Below, piece after piece: positions 35,062 to 44,007 of a DNA stretch of 64,000 nucleotides; position 1 is the first letter of the stretch, and each line of letters starts with the position of its first letter. Under the pieces are notes generated by a model that made no database searches, was not told where the DNA came from, and worked only from the letters and a program-made list of their open reading frames with translations. The position numbers were made by a program, and so were the translations under genes. This DNA comes from Calothrix parasitica NIES-267 (GTDB lineage Bacteria > Cyanobacteriota > Cyanobacteriia > Cyanobacteriales > Nostocaceae): assembly GCF_002368095.1 (NCBI RefSeq), contig NZ_AP018227.1, positions 3,018,598 to 3,082,597 on the forward strand, in the 5' to 3' direction.

Positions 35062-35685
35062 TTAAACCCCAAAAACTTCATTAGCAGTCAACTTCAATTC
35101 CGGAAATAATTTTGATTCAATTACATCATCTTCTCTGTAAGTTTTTTTGATATATTCCGACTCATTATCCAACAAACAAACAGTAACAGTTGGTTGCTTT
35201 GGATTACCCGTAAATTCCTTTCCACCTAAACCTAAATAATCTAATATCCAATATTCCGGTATCCCAATTCCCGAATATTCACCGTATTTTTTATAATAAT
35301 CATCTCTCCAATTTGTACTAACTACTTCTATCACCAAAGGTATGGATTTTGCGAGAGTAACTGTAGAATAATCATCCCAATAAGGCTCGTTTTCTAAATT
35401 CTCTAAATTTAGCAGTAATATATCTGGTAGATAAGCAGCTTCATTAGAAGCAGATTTTATCAAAGCTTTCGATGGAATACCAAATGGTAAATTAAGCCTT
35501 TTAAATTCCAACGTCAAATTACCACTAACAAAGGAAACAACAATTTCATGTTTACCTTTAGGTTGAGCCATTTCTACCAATACCCCATCATGTAACTCCC
35601 ACAATCCCTCTGAAGGCTTTTGTTGTACAAACTCTTCAAATGTTAAATACTCAGCTAATGGTTGAATTATTTTTGCTTGAACCAT
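35062..35685 (-). CDS. Uma2-family (DUF820) putative endonuclease
   Basis: The 207-residue protein has the PD-(D/E)xK-like order of Uma2: LTFEEFVQQKPSEGLWELHDG at the start, then YLPDILLL (Asp), PLVIEVVS (Glu) and DYYKKYGEYSGIGIPEYWIL (Lys, Glu). All catalytic positions appear intact. The family is massively expanded in cyanobacteria and its role is unknown; restriction-like or transposon-linked functions have been suggested. It is transcribed opposite to both flanking genes, the caspase and the reverse transcriptase. An inactive relative lies at 44008. Confidence 0.85.
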   Translation of the reverse strand: MVQAKIIQPLAEYLTFEEFVQQKPSEGLWELHDGVLVEMAQPKGKHEIVVSFVSGNLTLEFKRLNLPFGIPSKALIKSASNEAAYLPDILLLNLENLENEPYWDDYSTVTLAKSIPLVIEVVSTNWRDDYYKKYGEYSGIGIPEYWILDYLGLGGKEFTGNPKQPTVTVCLLDNESEYIKKTYREDDVIESKLFPELKLTANEVFGV

Positions 35686-35761
35686 TTGATTTTAGATTGA
35701 ATATTACAACTTACCTCTTACCCTACAGTACATAAAAATCTATATATATAGTTGGTAGTTG

Positions 35762-35836
35762 GTAGGTTGGGTAGAGCGATAGCGAAACCCAACATCATCT
35801 TAGTTTTGTTGGGTTTCGTTCCTCAACCCAACCTAC
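35762..35836. repeat. GTAGGTTGGGT long hairpin upstream of the retron-type RT
   Basis: Arms 35762-35793 and 35808-35836 pair over two 11-bp blocks, GTAGGTTGGGT/ACCCAACCTAC and CGAAACCCAAC/GTTGGGTTTCG, with a 14-base loop. The hairpin resembles an msd stem and lies 112 bp before the RT start. However, a related GTTGGGTTT...AACCCAA hairpin occurs at 61061-61114 far from any RT, so it is more likely a dispersed repeat. Confidence 0.75.
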
Positions 35837-35948
35837 GCAATATATTCAAATAAACCCTCCGTTAATTTCTTCCACAACCTGGGAACCCTAATTATGAAGA
35901 TGGAACTAAAAACTCCTAACTCATAACTCATAACTCCTAACTCTCATC

Positions 35949-37358
35949 ATGTCCGAACAACCCCGTACCCGTCAGGAACTCTACGAACAAGTCCGCAAAG
36001 TTGGTAAGGAGGAATTCATCCTCGAAGAAATGATTCGCTATGGTTTTTGGTCGCCACAAGGTACCATACCGGAAGACCCAGCTGATGAAATTCGTCGTGC
36101 TAGTCAAATTCGCAAAGAATTACAAGAGTTACGCAGAGAAAGCAGTCGTCTCCACAACGAACAACAACTGCGAAAAGACGCTTTGAAAAGAAGACTGGCT
36201 GAATCGAGAAAAAAGCAACAGGAAACTAAGGAAAGAAGAGAAAGAGAACGTTTAGAACGTGCTGAAGCTTGGAAGCAAAGAAAACAGCGGGAAATTATTT
36301 ATCTTGGTGAAGAAGTTTCTGCTGGCTTAAACCATGCTGAAAGTAATTTGGAAAGGTTGCGAAATAATAATTTACCTTTGTGTAATACCGCAGAAGAAAT
36401 TGCAGTAGCGATGGGGATTAATATAGGTAAACTGCGTTTCTTAGCATTCAACCGCAAAACTTCCACCGTCTCCCACTATATTCGCTTCAAAATGCCCAAG
36501 AAAACTGGGGGAGAAAGATTTATTTCGGCTCCAATGCCAAATTTAAAGCAAGCTCAACACTGGATTTTAACTAATATTCTCGATAAACTCAACGTTCACG
36601 AAGCTGCTCACGGTTTTTGTCGGCAGCGCTCTATAATTACAAATGCGACTCCCCACGTTGAGAAAGATGTTGTAATTAACTTTGATTTAAAAGACTTTTT
36701 TCCTTCGATTTCTTATAAACGGGTTAAAGGACTTTTCCATTCTTTCGGTTATTCAGAAACCGCTGCAACCATCTTTGCTTTATTATGTACCTCTGCGGAT
36801 GTCGAGAAATTGCAGCTTGATGCTAGAACTTATTATGTAGCAGTCGGAGACAGATATCTTCCTCAAGGTTCTCCAGCAAGTCCAGCGATTAGTAATTTAC
36901 TCTGTCGTCGTTTAGACAAAAGATTGACGGGAATGGCTGAAAAATTAGGTTTTACATATACTCGTTACGCTGACGACTTAACCTTTTCTGCTGATGGTGA
37001 AAGTTTACGACATATATGTAATATCCTCAAGCGCACCGAATCAATAGTTACTCATGAAGGCTTGAGAATTAATCAAGACAAAACCAGAGTTTTGAGAAAT
37101 ACCCGACAACAAGAAGTAACGGGAATAGTTGTTAACGAAAAGCTCAGCGTTTGTAGAAAGACTTTGAGGAAATTTCGAGCTACTTTATTTCAAATTGAGA
37201 AAGAAGGTTTAGAAGGTAAAAAATGGGGTAATTCAACTAATTTAATTGCAGCAATTACCGGATATGCAAATTTTGTCGCGATGGTGAATCCAGAAAGAGG
37301 ACAAGAATTTCAAAAACAAGTTAAAAGGATTAAAGCTAAATATTTGGGTAATTGGTAA
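35949..37358 (+). CDS. Retron-type reverse transcriptase (Mx162-like) with coiled-coil N-terminus
   Basis: The 469-residue protein has an N-terminal region of about 120 residues, rich in Arg, Glu and Gln and probably coiled coil. A full RT domain follows. Retron hallmarks are present: NAxxH (NATPHV, 232-237), FDLKDFFPSI (Asp246, Asp249), PQGSPASPAISN, the catalytic YADD (340-343) and VTG (EVTGIVVN, 390-392). Wording such as HEAAHGFCRQRSIITNA and LRFLAFNRKTSTVSHYI closely follows the myxobacterial Mx162 RT, from memory. It should make multicopy single-stranded DNA from an adjacent msr-msd RNA. No such RNA is certain here. The ATG at 35949 lacks a clear ribosome site. Confidence 0.9.
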   Translation: MSEQPRTRQELYEQVRKVGKEEFILEEMIRYGFWSPQGTIPEDPADEIRRASQIRKELQELRRESSRLHNEQQLRKDALKRRLAESRKKQQETKERRERERLERAEAWKQRKQREIIYLGEEVSAGLNHAESNLERLRNNNLPLCNTAEEIAVAMGINIGKLRFLAFNRKTSTVSHYIRFKMPKKTGGERFISAPMPNLKQAQHWILTNILDKLNVHEAAHGFCRQRSIITNATPHVEKDVVINFDLKDFFPSISYKRVKGLFHSFGYSETAATIFALLCTSADVEKLQLDARTYYVAVGDRYLPQGSPASPAISNLLCRRLDKRLTGMAEKLGFTYTRYADDLTFSADGESLRHICNILKRTESIVTHEGLRINQDKTRVLRNTRQQEVTGIVVNEKLSVCRKTLRKFRATLFQIEKEGLEGKKWGNSTNLIAAITGYANFVAMVNPERGQEFQKQVKRIKAKYLGNW

Positions 37359-37441
37359 TTGATAATTGATTTTTAAAGAAAGTAGTATGAGAATCTTGCT
37401 TCCTGGTAGTTCGATTCTCTGGAACACTCCTTCACTATTTC

Positions 37442-37507
37442 AGAAACCCGGTTTCTTGTTGAATAAACAGTGAGATAATAAAATTCACGAATAGAAACCG
37501 GGTTTCT
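37442..37507. repeat. AAACCCGGTTT hairpin, copy 1
   Basis: A perfect 15-bp inverted repeat AGAAACCCGGTTTCT (37442-37456) and its complement (37493-37507) flank 36 bp. Related hairpins occur at 39163-39228, 45310-45338 and 48841-48879. It lies after the RT stop codon and before the end of the convergent FG-GAP gene, so it may help end transcription. Confidence 0.8.
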
Positions 37508-37523
37508 TTGAGCTTACTAACTA

Positions 37524-38747
37524 TTAAAAGACATTCAAACTAGGGTCATTAGTTGGTAAATATTCACCTTCAGCAATGGTACCGTCCATCATCCAAATAG
37601 CGGTTCCACCGGTGCTACTATTTCTCCAGAAAACATCGGTTTTACCGTTTCCGGTGAAATCTCCAAAACTGGGTTCCCAAACTAACTCATTGGAAGGTAA
37701 GAAAGCTTTAGTTAAAATACTTCCCCCATTCATTAACCAAGCTGTATTTTCACCAGTTTCGGTATTGTGCCAGAATATATCACTTCTACCGTCAGCGTTG
37801 AAGTCTCCAACATTAGCCGACCAAGAGGAACTTAACTGATCTAAAGTTTCCTCATTGAAGATAACATCGTTAAACAGAGTACCATTCATTACCCAAACCT
37901 CATTTTCTCCACTAGCTTCATTGCTCCAGAGAATATCGGTTCGAGAATCACCGTTGAAATCACCAAAAGTTGGATTCCAGCTAACATCTAATTCTTGGAC
38001 AGCAAAACCGTTAGCATTGGTACCATCCATAAACCAAGCAGCATTTTCACCTGTTACAGTATTACGCCAAAATACATCAGTTTTACCATCATTATTAAAA
38101 TCGGTAATGCTGTAATCCCAGATTAATTCGGTTGTAGGTAAAAAAGCAGCAGTAGTGACAGTTTTACCATCCATTATCCAAGCAGCATTTTCACCCGTTT
38201 CTATGTTGCGCCAAAGTATATCACTTTTGCGATCGCCATTAAATTCGGTAATACTAAAAGTCCAGTTTGAATCAATTTTTTGAATTGTTTCTTCGGAGTT
38301 AATATTAGTACCATCCATTTGCCAAATGACGTTTTCTCCAGAAGCTTGATTCCTCCAGAAAATATCGGTTTTATTATCGCTATTAAAATCAGCAAAACCA
38401 ACATCCCAAGATGAATCAACTTGTTGAAGAGTTTCAGCATTTGGATTAATTCCATCCATCAGCCAAATAGCAGTTTCACCAGTTTGACTATTACGCCAAA
38501 ACTTATCATTTTTACCGTCACCGTTGAAATCGATTTCAACTTCTGCACCACTAAATACTCCATTATTATTAGAGCCTTGGTTCAGAGTAACAAATTCCGA
38601 ATCATTTGATAGCGATTCCGAAGAACCTTGCAAAGTTAAATCGCTATCGAAAGAAGTCTTGTCGTCAAAAGTGTTGTTTGAAATGGAAGTGTATCTTGTA
38701 TCTAAAGCGTTTTCAGATACACCGTATAGTTTTTCAGTTGAAAACAT
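37524..38747 (-). CDS. FG-GAP/VCBS beta-propeller protein, seven repeats, copy 1
   Basis: The 407-residue protein has a Ser/Asn-rich head of about 80 residues and then seven repeats of about 46 residues. Each has a calcium-binding DFNGDGKTD-type loop and an FWRNxxTGENAxWxMDG strand pair. Seven units suggest a complete seven-bladed propeller, like the integrin alpha head. No signal peptide or membrane helix is seen, so export, if any, must use another route such as type I secretion. A diverged twin follows upstream at 39330. Binding partner unknown; surface adhesion or Ca2+ binding is a reasonable guess. Confidence 0.85.
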   Translation of the reverse strand: MFSTEKLYGVSENALDTRYTSISNNTFDDKTSFDSDLTLQGSSESLSNDSEFVTLNQGSNNNGVFSGAEVEIDFNGDGKNDKFWRNSQTGETAIWLMDGINPNAETLQQVDSSWDVGFADFNSDNKTDIFWRNQASGENVIWQMDGTNINSEETIQKIDSNWTFSITEFNGDRKSDILWRNIETGENAAWIMDGKTVTTAAFLPTTELIWDYSITDFNNDGKTDVFWRNTVTGENAAWFMDGTNANGFAVQELDVSWNPTFGDFNGDSRTDILWSNEASGENEVWVMNGTLFNDVIFNEETLDQLSSSWSANVGDFNADGRSDIFWHNTETGENTAWLMNGGSILTKAFLPSNELVWEPSFGDFTGNGKTDVFWRNSSTGGTAIWMMDGTIAEGEYLPTNDPSLNVF

Positions 38748-38905
38748 AGTGTTTATTTATCACTAATATTTATCAGTTTTAACTGATTATTTCAATTTTT
38801 TTTGTTATGGACTAACATATATTTTATTTTTATCTGTTGTTTCTGATTTAATTCTTTAGTATCAAAATTATAATTGGTAATTGGTAATTGGTATATTTGT
38901 TGTAA

Positions 38906-38969
38906 GGTGCTGTGACACTTTTGATGGAGTAGAACGTAGTTATAATTTTTGTAATTAGTGTCACGCACC
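38906..38969. repeat. AGGAATGGCCGCAA-family element, core-only copy D
   Basis: Only the inner inverted repeat survives: GGTGCTGTGACAC at the left and GTGTCACGCACC at the right, with AACGTAG between. Orientation is as in copy C at 45650. The outer AGGAATGG ends are absent. Confidence 0.7.
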
Positions 38970-39162
38970 TGTATTTTATATCGAGCATAAAAATAATTTT
39001 ATACAACAAAATACCTATGAAAAAAACCCCGAATTATAAAAAAAACGGGTTAATAAAAACTAGTATTTTTCTGAGATATTAGATAACAGATTGAGCGAAA
39101 GGTATAGGAAAAGATAAATAAAGTTTTAACTTATATTTTGCACCATTCTCAAGAAGACCAAA

Positions 39163-39228
39163 TAAACCCGGTTTCTATGCGTGAAAGCATTCTTATGTGG
39201 TTGTTTAAGCAACAAGAAACCGGGTTTA
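39163..39228. repeat. AAACCCGGTTT hairpin, copy 2
   Basis: A perfect 14-bp inverted repeat TAAACCCGGTTTCT (39163-39176) and AGAAACCGGGTTTA (39215-39228) encloses 38 bp. It sits downstream of the propeller gene that ends at 39330. Confidence 0.8.
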
Positions 39229-39329
39229 TGACACTGGTGCAAGATTTCAGTTAAACTACTAACAGATAGCTAAAATCTTTTATTACCTACTAGCAATTAC
39301 CAATTACCTACTTCCCAATTACCAATTAC

Positions 39330-40526
39330 TTAAAAAACCCATTCAGTAGGAAGTGTGGGTAATTCTTCTTCAACGACATCAGTACCATCTACTCTTAGGA
39401 AGAAGTTTTCACCAGTTTGAGTATTGCGACCGAAAACGTCTGTGTCACCATCACCATCGTAGTCACCGACGGTTGCATCCCATTCACCACCGAATTGTTG
39501 TAATTCAACTGGAGTAGCTTGAGAACCATTCATAATCCAAGCGACGTTTTCTCCAGTAGATTGATTGCGCCATAAGATGTCCATCTTACCATCAGCATTA
39601 AAATCGCCGATTCTGGATTCATAACCAGCTCCCAAAGTTGGTAAATCAGATGCAGTCACGTTAGAACCACTCATCAACCAAACCTTAGTTTCACCGGTAG
39701 AAGTATTTTCCCAAAGGATATCGGTGGTAAAGTTACCATCGAAATCACCTTCTTCATACTTCCAACCAGCCCCAAATGTTTCTAATTGGCTAGCATTTGC
39801 GTCCAATCCATTCATAAACCAAATGGCATTTTCACCAGTCTGCTCGTTATGCCAAAATACATCAGTGGTAAAGTTAGGATTAAATTCACCAATGGTATAA
39901 CTCCAGGATGAATCTAACTGAGGTAGAAAATCAGCACTAGAAACACTAACACCATCCATTAACCAACCAGCATTTTCACCGGTAGTACTATTACGCCAAA
40001 ATAAATCACTTTTACTATCACCATTGAAATCACTAATGCTGAAATCCCATTCGCTACCGAGGGTATCTAAAGCAGTTTCAGATGTAATAGTAGTACCATC
40101 CATTAACCAGAGAAGATTTTCTCCAGTACTTCCATTTCTCCACATTAAATCTGTTTTACCGTCACCATTGAAATCACCAATGGTTTCATTCCATTCCGTA
40201 CCTAAAGTATTAACAGCAGCACCAGTAGGATTGGCACCATCCATTAACCAAATAGCATTTTCACCGGTAGCGGTATTACGCCAAAATTTATCGTGAATAC
40301 CATCACCATTAAAGTCAGCAAAAACAGCCGGACTACTAATATAAGGACTGGGATTAGGATTATCTTGAGCGCCAAAATCAGCAGTCAGAACTTCATCATT
40401 TAATGACTGTGAGGAACCATTTAAATTTAAAGTATTTAAATCATTTTCTGGAGCGAAGCTATTATCTTGGATTGTCGCAGATTGTAATGGACTATTAGTC
40501 TTTAAGGGATTTGTTGATTCCAACAT
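39330..40526 (-). CDS. FG-GAP/VCBS beta-propeller protein, seven repeats, copy 2
   Basis: The 398-residue protein is a tandem paralogue of the one at 37524. A variable head of about 75 residues precedes seven repeats of the FNGDGxxDxFWRNxxTGENAxWLMDG type. The last repeat is diverged (DVFGRNTQTGENFFLRVDG). The twins share sequence in the repeats but not in the heads, which suggests an old duplication and changed heads. No signal peptide is visible. Function unknown. Confidence 0.85.
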   Translation of the reverse strand: MLESTNPLKTNSPLQSATIQDNSFAPENDLNTLNLNGSSQSLNDEVLTADFGAQDNPNPSPYISSPAVFADFNGDGIHDKFWRNTATGENAIWLMDGANPTGAAVNTLGTEWNETIGDFNGDGKTDLMWRNGSTGENLLWLMDGTTITSETALDTLGSEWDFSISDFNGDSKSDLFWRNSTTGENAGWLMDGVSVSSADFLPQLDSSWSYTIGEFNPNFTTDVFWHNEQTGENAIWFMNGLDANASQLETFGAGWKYEEGDFDGNFTTDILWENTSTGETKVWLMSGSNVTASDLPTLGAGYESRIGDFNADGKMDILWRNQSTGENVAWIMNGSQATPVELQQFGGEWDATVGDYDGDGDTDVFGRNTQTGENFFLRVDGTDVVEEELPTLPTEWVF

Positions 40527-40834
40527 TGTATTTATAAATTACCGGCTTTCATATAACTTTTATCTCTGTTTTTATAAAGATTCTGTTAAATTAGAACATC
40601 TGGTAAATTTATAAAATGTCGAAAAAATATACTTTTAATCTGTAATAACTCTCTACTTATTTTTGAAAAAATTACAAGTGTGGTTAGTCATAATTAAGTA
40701 GTAAGTAGTAAGTAGTAAGTAGTAAGTAGTAAGTAGTGAGTAGCAAGTAGTGAGTAGCAAGTAGCAAGTTAGGAATTAGGAGTTATGAGTTTTTTATCTC
40801 TACTTATTACTTTCTACTTTATACTTATTACTTT
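40527..40834. other. Spacer with AAGTAGT tandem repeat
   Basis: The 308-bp spacer contains an STRR (40697-40770) with about ten copies of AAGTAGT and related 7-mers, plus a second short tract (40770-40834). No gene is seen. Confidence 0.75.
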
Positions 40835-42040
40835 CTATCTCCTCTTCCATCTTGCGAAAGGTAATTCAACCAGGTAGTAAGTAACAGTTGATAATAAAGC
40901 TGATAAAATCAAAGTTGCTGTTAATCGGATATAAAATGCTTCTATAGGAATTTCTGCGTTAAATACTTCGTAGGTTCTCGTAATTATTGGCATGTGCCAA
41001 ATATAAATACCGTAGGATAAATTACCGATTATTTCTAATATCCGGGAAGGATTTTTTAAAATCGTATTAAATGATAGTTTTTCGTTTTTCGTGAATTCGT
41101 GATAAGCATCTTTTTCAAAAGCGAATATAAAAAATGAAGTAATTATTGCTGTTAACGGCTGTAATATCAATATTGTTGTTAAAGTTCTCCATCCACCGTT
41201 ACGATTTGGTAAATTCCATAACTCTTGATGATATAAATGATGTGCTGTGAATAAATATAGTGAAATTATCAGGATAATAGCGATTATTTTACTAAAAAAT
41301 GATTTTTTTTGATTCCAATTCAATTTATAATTTTGAATCAACGGATTTAATAAAAACCCACAAAAAAATAAATCTAAATTTACGATTAAAGGAGTGTACC
41401 AATATTTAAATGCATATCCCATTTGCTGGGTAATTTCTTTATGAAAGCTGGCCCAAAGCAAACTTCTGAGAATCAAACTAAAAATAATAATCGAAAATCC
41501 CGCGATAAATACTTTTTTTTGGTTATTTAATTTAAAACGGTTTTGAATTAAACTGTAAACGAAAGGAACAATTAAATAAAATTGTACTTCCGTTGATAAA
41601 GACCAAAAAACGTCGTTGAATTTTACAGCATCAAAACTAATATAGGGATGATAAGTAAACGTACAAATTCGTAATAGATAACCCCAGCTTGAAAATTTAA
41701 GTATCTCTGGATAAACAAAAATTGATAAAATTAGGACTGCAAAATAATATAGCGGACAAATTCTTAAAGCACGATTGCGCCAAAACTTGATAACCCCTGC
41801 AATATCAGCAGTGTAGCGCTTAGTATAGAAAACCTTCCCCATCAAATAACCAGACAAAACGAAAAGAATCCACACTGCGATCGCACCGTGACTAAACACC
41901 AGCCAACTCAAATCAACATTGTCATAAATAATCGATTTCCTCGGTGGAGCGCAATGAATTATCGCTACCATTAAACAAGCAAAACCGCGTAGAGCATGTA
42001 AAGCATCTAAGCGATTATTTTTATTAGTATTTGACTGCAT
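40835..42040 (-). CDS. Acyltransferase 3 family membrane protein (OafA-like)
   Basis: The 401-residue protein has about ten membrane helices. Acyltransferase-3 hallmarks are visible: LDALHALRGFACLMVAIIHC at the N-terminus (catalytic His in the first helix), AVWILFVLSGYLMGK, FWRNRALRICPLYYF and VFWSLSTEVQFYLIVPF. Such enzymes O-acylate sugars, lipids or exopolysaccharides in the membrane. No partner gene for a polysaccharide pathway is nearby. Start at the ATG at 42040. The substrate is unknown. Confidence 0.9.
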   Translation of the reverse strand: MQSNTNKNNRLDALHALRGFACLMVAIIHCAPPRKSIIYDNVDLSWLVFSHGAIAVWILFVLSGYLMGKVFYTKRYTADIAGVIKFWRNRALRICPLYYFAVLILSIFVYPEILKFSSWGYLLRICTFTYHPYISFDAVKFNDVFWSLSTEVQFYLIVPFVYSLIQNRFKLNNQKKVFIAGFSIIIFSLILRSLLWASFHKEITQQMGYAFKYWYTPLIVNLDLFFCGFLLNPLIQNYKLNWNQKKSFFSKIIAIILIISLYLFTAHHLYHQELWNLPNRNGGWRTLTTILILQPLTAIITSFFIFAFEKDAYHEFTKNEKLSFNTILKNPSRILEIIGNLSYGIYIWHMPIITRTYEVFNAEIPIEAFYIRLTATLILSALLSTVTYYLVELPFARWKRR

Positions 42041-42629
42041 TGATGTTGATTAAGTTGAATTTAATTAAATATCTCTAAAATTGATAAATGCAAATTGTAA
42101 TAAACCCCAATATAAATACACAAAACCACCATTACTCCGACACCCCTCTCCTTAATAAGGAGAGCGGATGGGGGTGAGGTTTCAACGGTAAATACAAATA
42201 CCAATCAACCCTGTTTCGCAAACTTTAATTCCAAGCAAATACTAAATATTAAAATTGATTTTATTATCTAAAAGTTGCCAGATTGGCAATAAACTTCAAT
42301 TGTGGTGTAAATTTAAAACAAATCTCATAATTTTCCGTAAACCCTGAGATTTTCTCAATACCGATTTAACTTAATGGTTACTGTAAACCTGAGAAACAAC
42401 CCGAGCTAAATTACTCATAGCAGTATCAATCTCTTTATTGATATATCCCCCAAAAGCACCCTCTTCGTTGACTAAATCATTAAAAAACCAGATTGATTAC
42501 TCAAGCAAAACCCCAGAAATTGTAGAGACGTGGTGTACTGCTACGTCTCCCCGTAATTCCCGCAACAACGAATAAAATCTAAAATAGTATTACCATTACG
42601 AAATAGAAACAATACATTACTAGATAACT
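42041..42629. other. Spacer with two small dispersed hairpins
   Basis: No gene is seen in 589 bp. It contains a CTCTCCTTA-A-TAAGGAGAG palindrome (42147-42165) inside a C/G-rich repeat, and a GAGACGT/ACGTCTC hairpin (about 42526-42550). Both look like common cyanobacterial dispersed repeats. Confidence 0.6.
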
Positions 42630-43940
42630 ATGCAATCAGAGTATCGGCAGCGACGGGATGCATTAATGTCAAAAATCGGTAACGGTACGGCAATTTTTCG
42701 CAGTGCCCCTATGGCAGTAATGCACAATGATGTAGAATATGCTTACCGTCAGGATAGCGATTTTTTCTATCTAACTGGTTTAGATGAAGCCGAAGCTGTA
42801 GCCGTTTTAGCTCCCCACCACGAAGAACACAAGTTTATTTTATTCGTCCAACCAAAGGATATTACTAAAGAAGTTTGGAGCGGATATGTAACTGGAGTTG
42901 ATGCAGCCAAAGAAAAGTATGGTGCTGACGAAGCTTATCCAATTAACGAATTAAACGAGAAATTACCCCAATATTTAATCAACGCAGATAAAATTTATTA
43001 TCGTTTGGGAAGAGATATACCCTTCAACGAAACAGTCCTCACCCATTACCAAAGACTATTAAGAACCTACCCCAAACGCGGTACAGGTCCTACAGCAATT
43101 CAAGATACCTGTACTATTCTACATGGAATGCGTTTAGTTAAAAGCGATTCCGAATTAACCTTAATGAGAAAAGCTGCCGATATTGCAGTAGAAGCTCACA
43201 ATGTAGCTCGGGAAATGGCAAAACCTGGAGTTTATGAATACGAAGTTCAAGCTGAAATGGAACGGATTTTCCGAAAACATGGTGGTAACGGCCCAGCATA
43301 TCCTTCCATCGTCGCATCCGGTGCAAATTCCTGCATTCTCCACTACATCGAAAACAACCGTCAAATGCAAGACGGAGATTTACTATTAATTGATGCTGGT
43401 TGTTCCTACGGTTATTACAACTCCGATATTACTAGAACCTTTCCCGTAGGTGGAAAATTCACAACAGAGCAAAAGGTATTGTACGAACTGGTTTTAGACG
43501 CACAAAAAAAGGCGATCGCACAGCTAAAACCAGGAAATGCTTACAGTTCAATTCACGATACAGCATTACGAGTACTTGTCGAAGGAATGGCCGAACTGGG
43601 AATCCTCAAAGGTGAAATTGATAAATTAATCGAAGAAGAAAAATACAAACCTTATTATATGCATCGCACCGGACATTGGCTTGGTTTAGATGTTCACGAT
43701 GTCGGAGTTTATCAACACGGTAAAGATAACCCTTTAATTCTTCAACCCGGACAAGTATTAACAGTAGAACCCGGAATTTACATCGTACCAGGAGCCAAAC
43801 CCGCAGAAGAACAACCCCAAGTTGATGAAAAATGGATGGGAATCGGAATTCGCATCGAAGATGATGTCTTAGTCACCGAAGACGGATGTGAAGTATTAAC
43901 CGCTGGTGTTCCGAAAGAAGTTAGCGATATGGAAGGGTAA
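42630..43940 (+). CDS. pepP: Xaa-Pro aminopeptidase P (M24B)
   Basis: The 436-residue cytosolic enzyme has an N-terminal AMP_N domain (YRQRRDALMSKIGNGTAIFR; DSDFFYLTGLDE) and a C-terminal pita-bread domain. The five metal ligands are visible: LLLIDAGCSYG (Asp), NSDITRTFPV (Asp), HRTGHWLGLDVHDVG (His), LTVEPGIYI (Glu) and GIRIEDDVLV (Glu). It removes the N-terminal residue from peptides with proline in position two. Length is normal. It stands alone; the ATG at 42630 is the natural start. Confidence 0.95.
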   Translation: MQSEYRQRRDALMSKIGNGTAIFRSAPMAVMHNDVEYAYRQDSDFFYLTGLDEAEAVAVLAPHHEEHKFILFVQPKDITKEVWSGYVTGVDAAKEKYGADEAYPINELNEKLPQYLINADKIYYRLGRDIPFNETVLTHYQRLLRTYPKRGTGPTAIQDTCTILHGMRLVKSDSELTLMRKAADIAVEAHNVAREMAKPGVYEYEVQAEMERIFRKHGGNGPAYPSIVASGANSCILHYIENNRQMQDGDLLLIDAGCSYGYYNSDITRTFPVGGKFTTEQKVLYELVLDAQKKAIAQLKPGNAYSSIHDTALRVLVEGMAELGILKGEIDKLIEEEKYKPYYMHRTGHWLGLDVHDVGVYQHGKDNPLILQPGQVLTVEPGIYIVPGAKPAEEQPQVDEKWMGIGIRIEDDVLVTEDGCEVLTAGVPKEVSDMEG

Positions 43941-44007
43941 TTTGATTTTGGAGGGGGAGAGGGGAAAGATATTTTTTATTAACTCCTAACTGTTGGCTGT
44001 TTACTGA

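Larger units (their letters stand above)
38748..39329. other. Spacer between the two propeller genes, with several repeats
   Basis: No gene is seen. It holds a short ATTGGTA repeat (38874-38892), the core-only copy D of the AGGAATGG family (38906-38969), a poly-A/poly-T-rich stretch (38998-39060), an AAACCCGG hairpin (39163-39228) and a short STRR (39290-39328). Confidence 0.7.
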
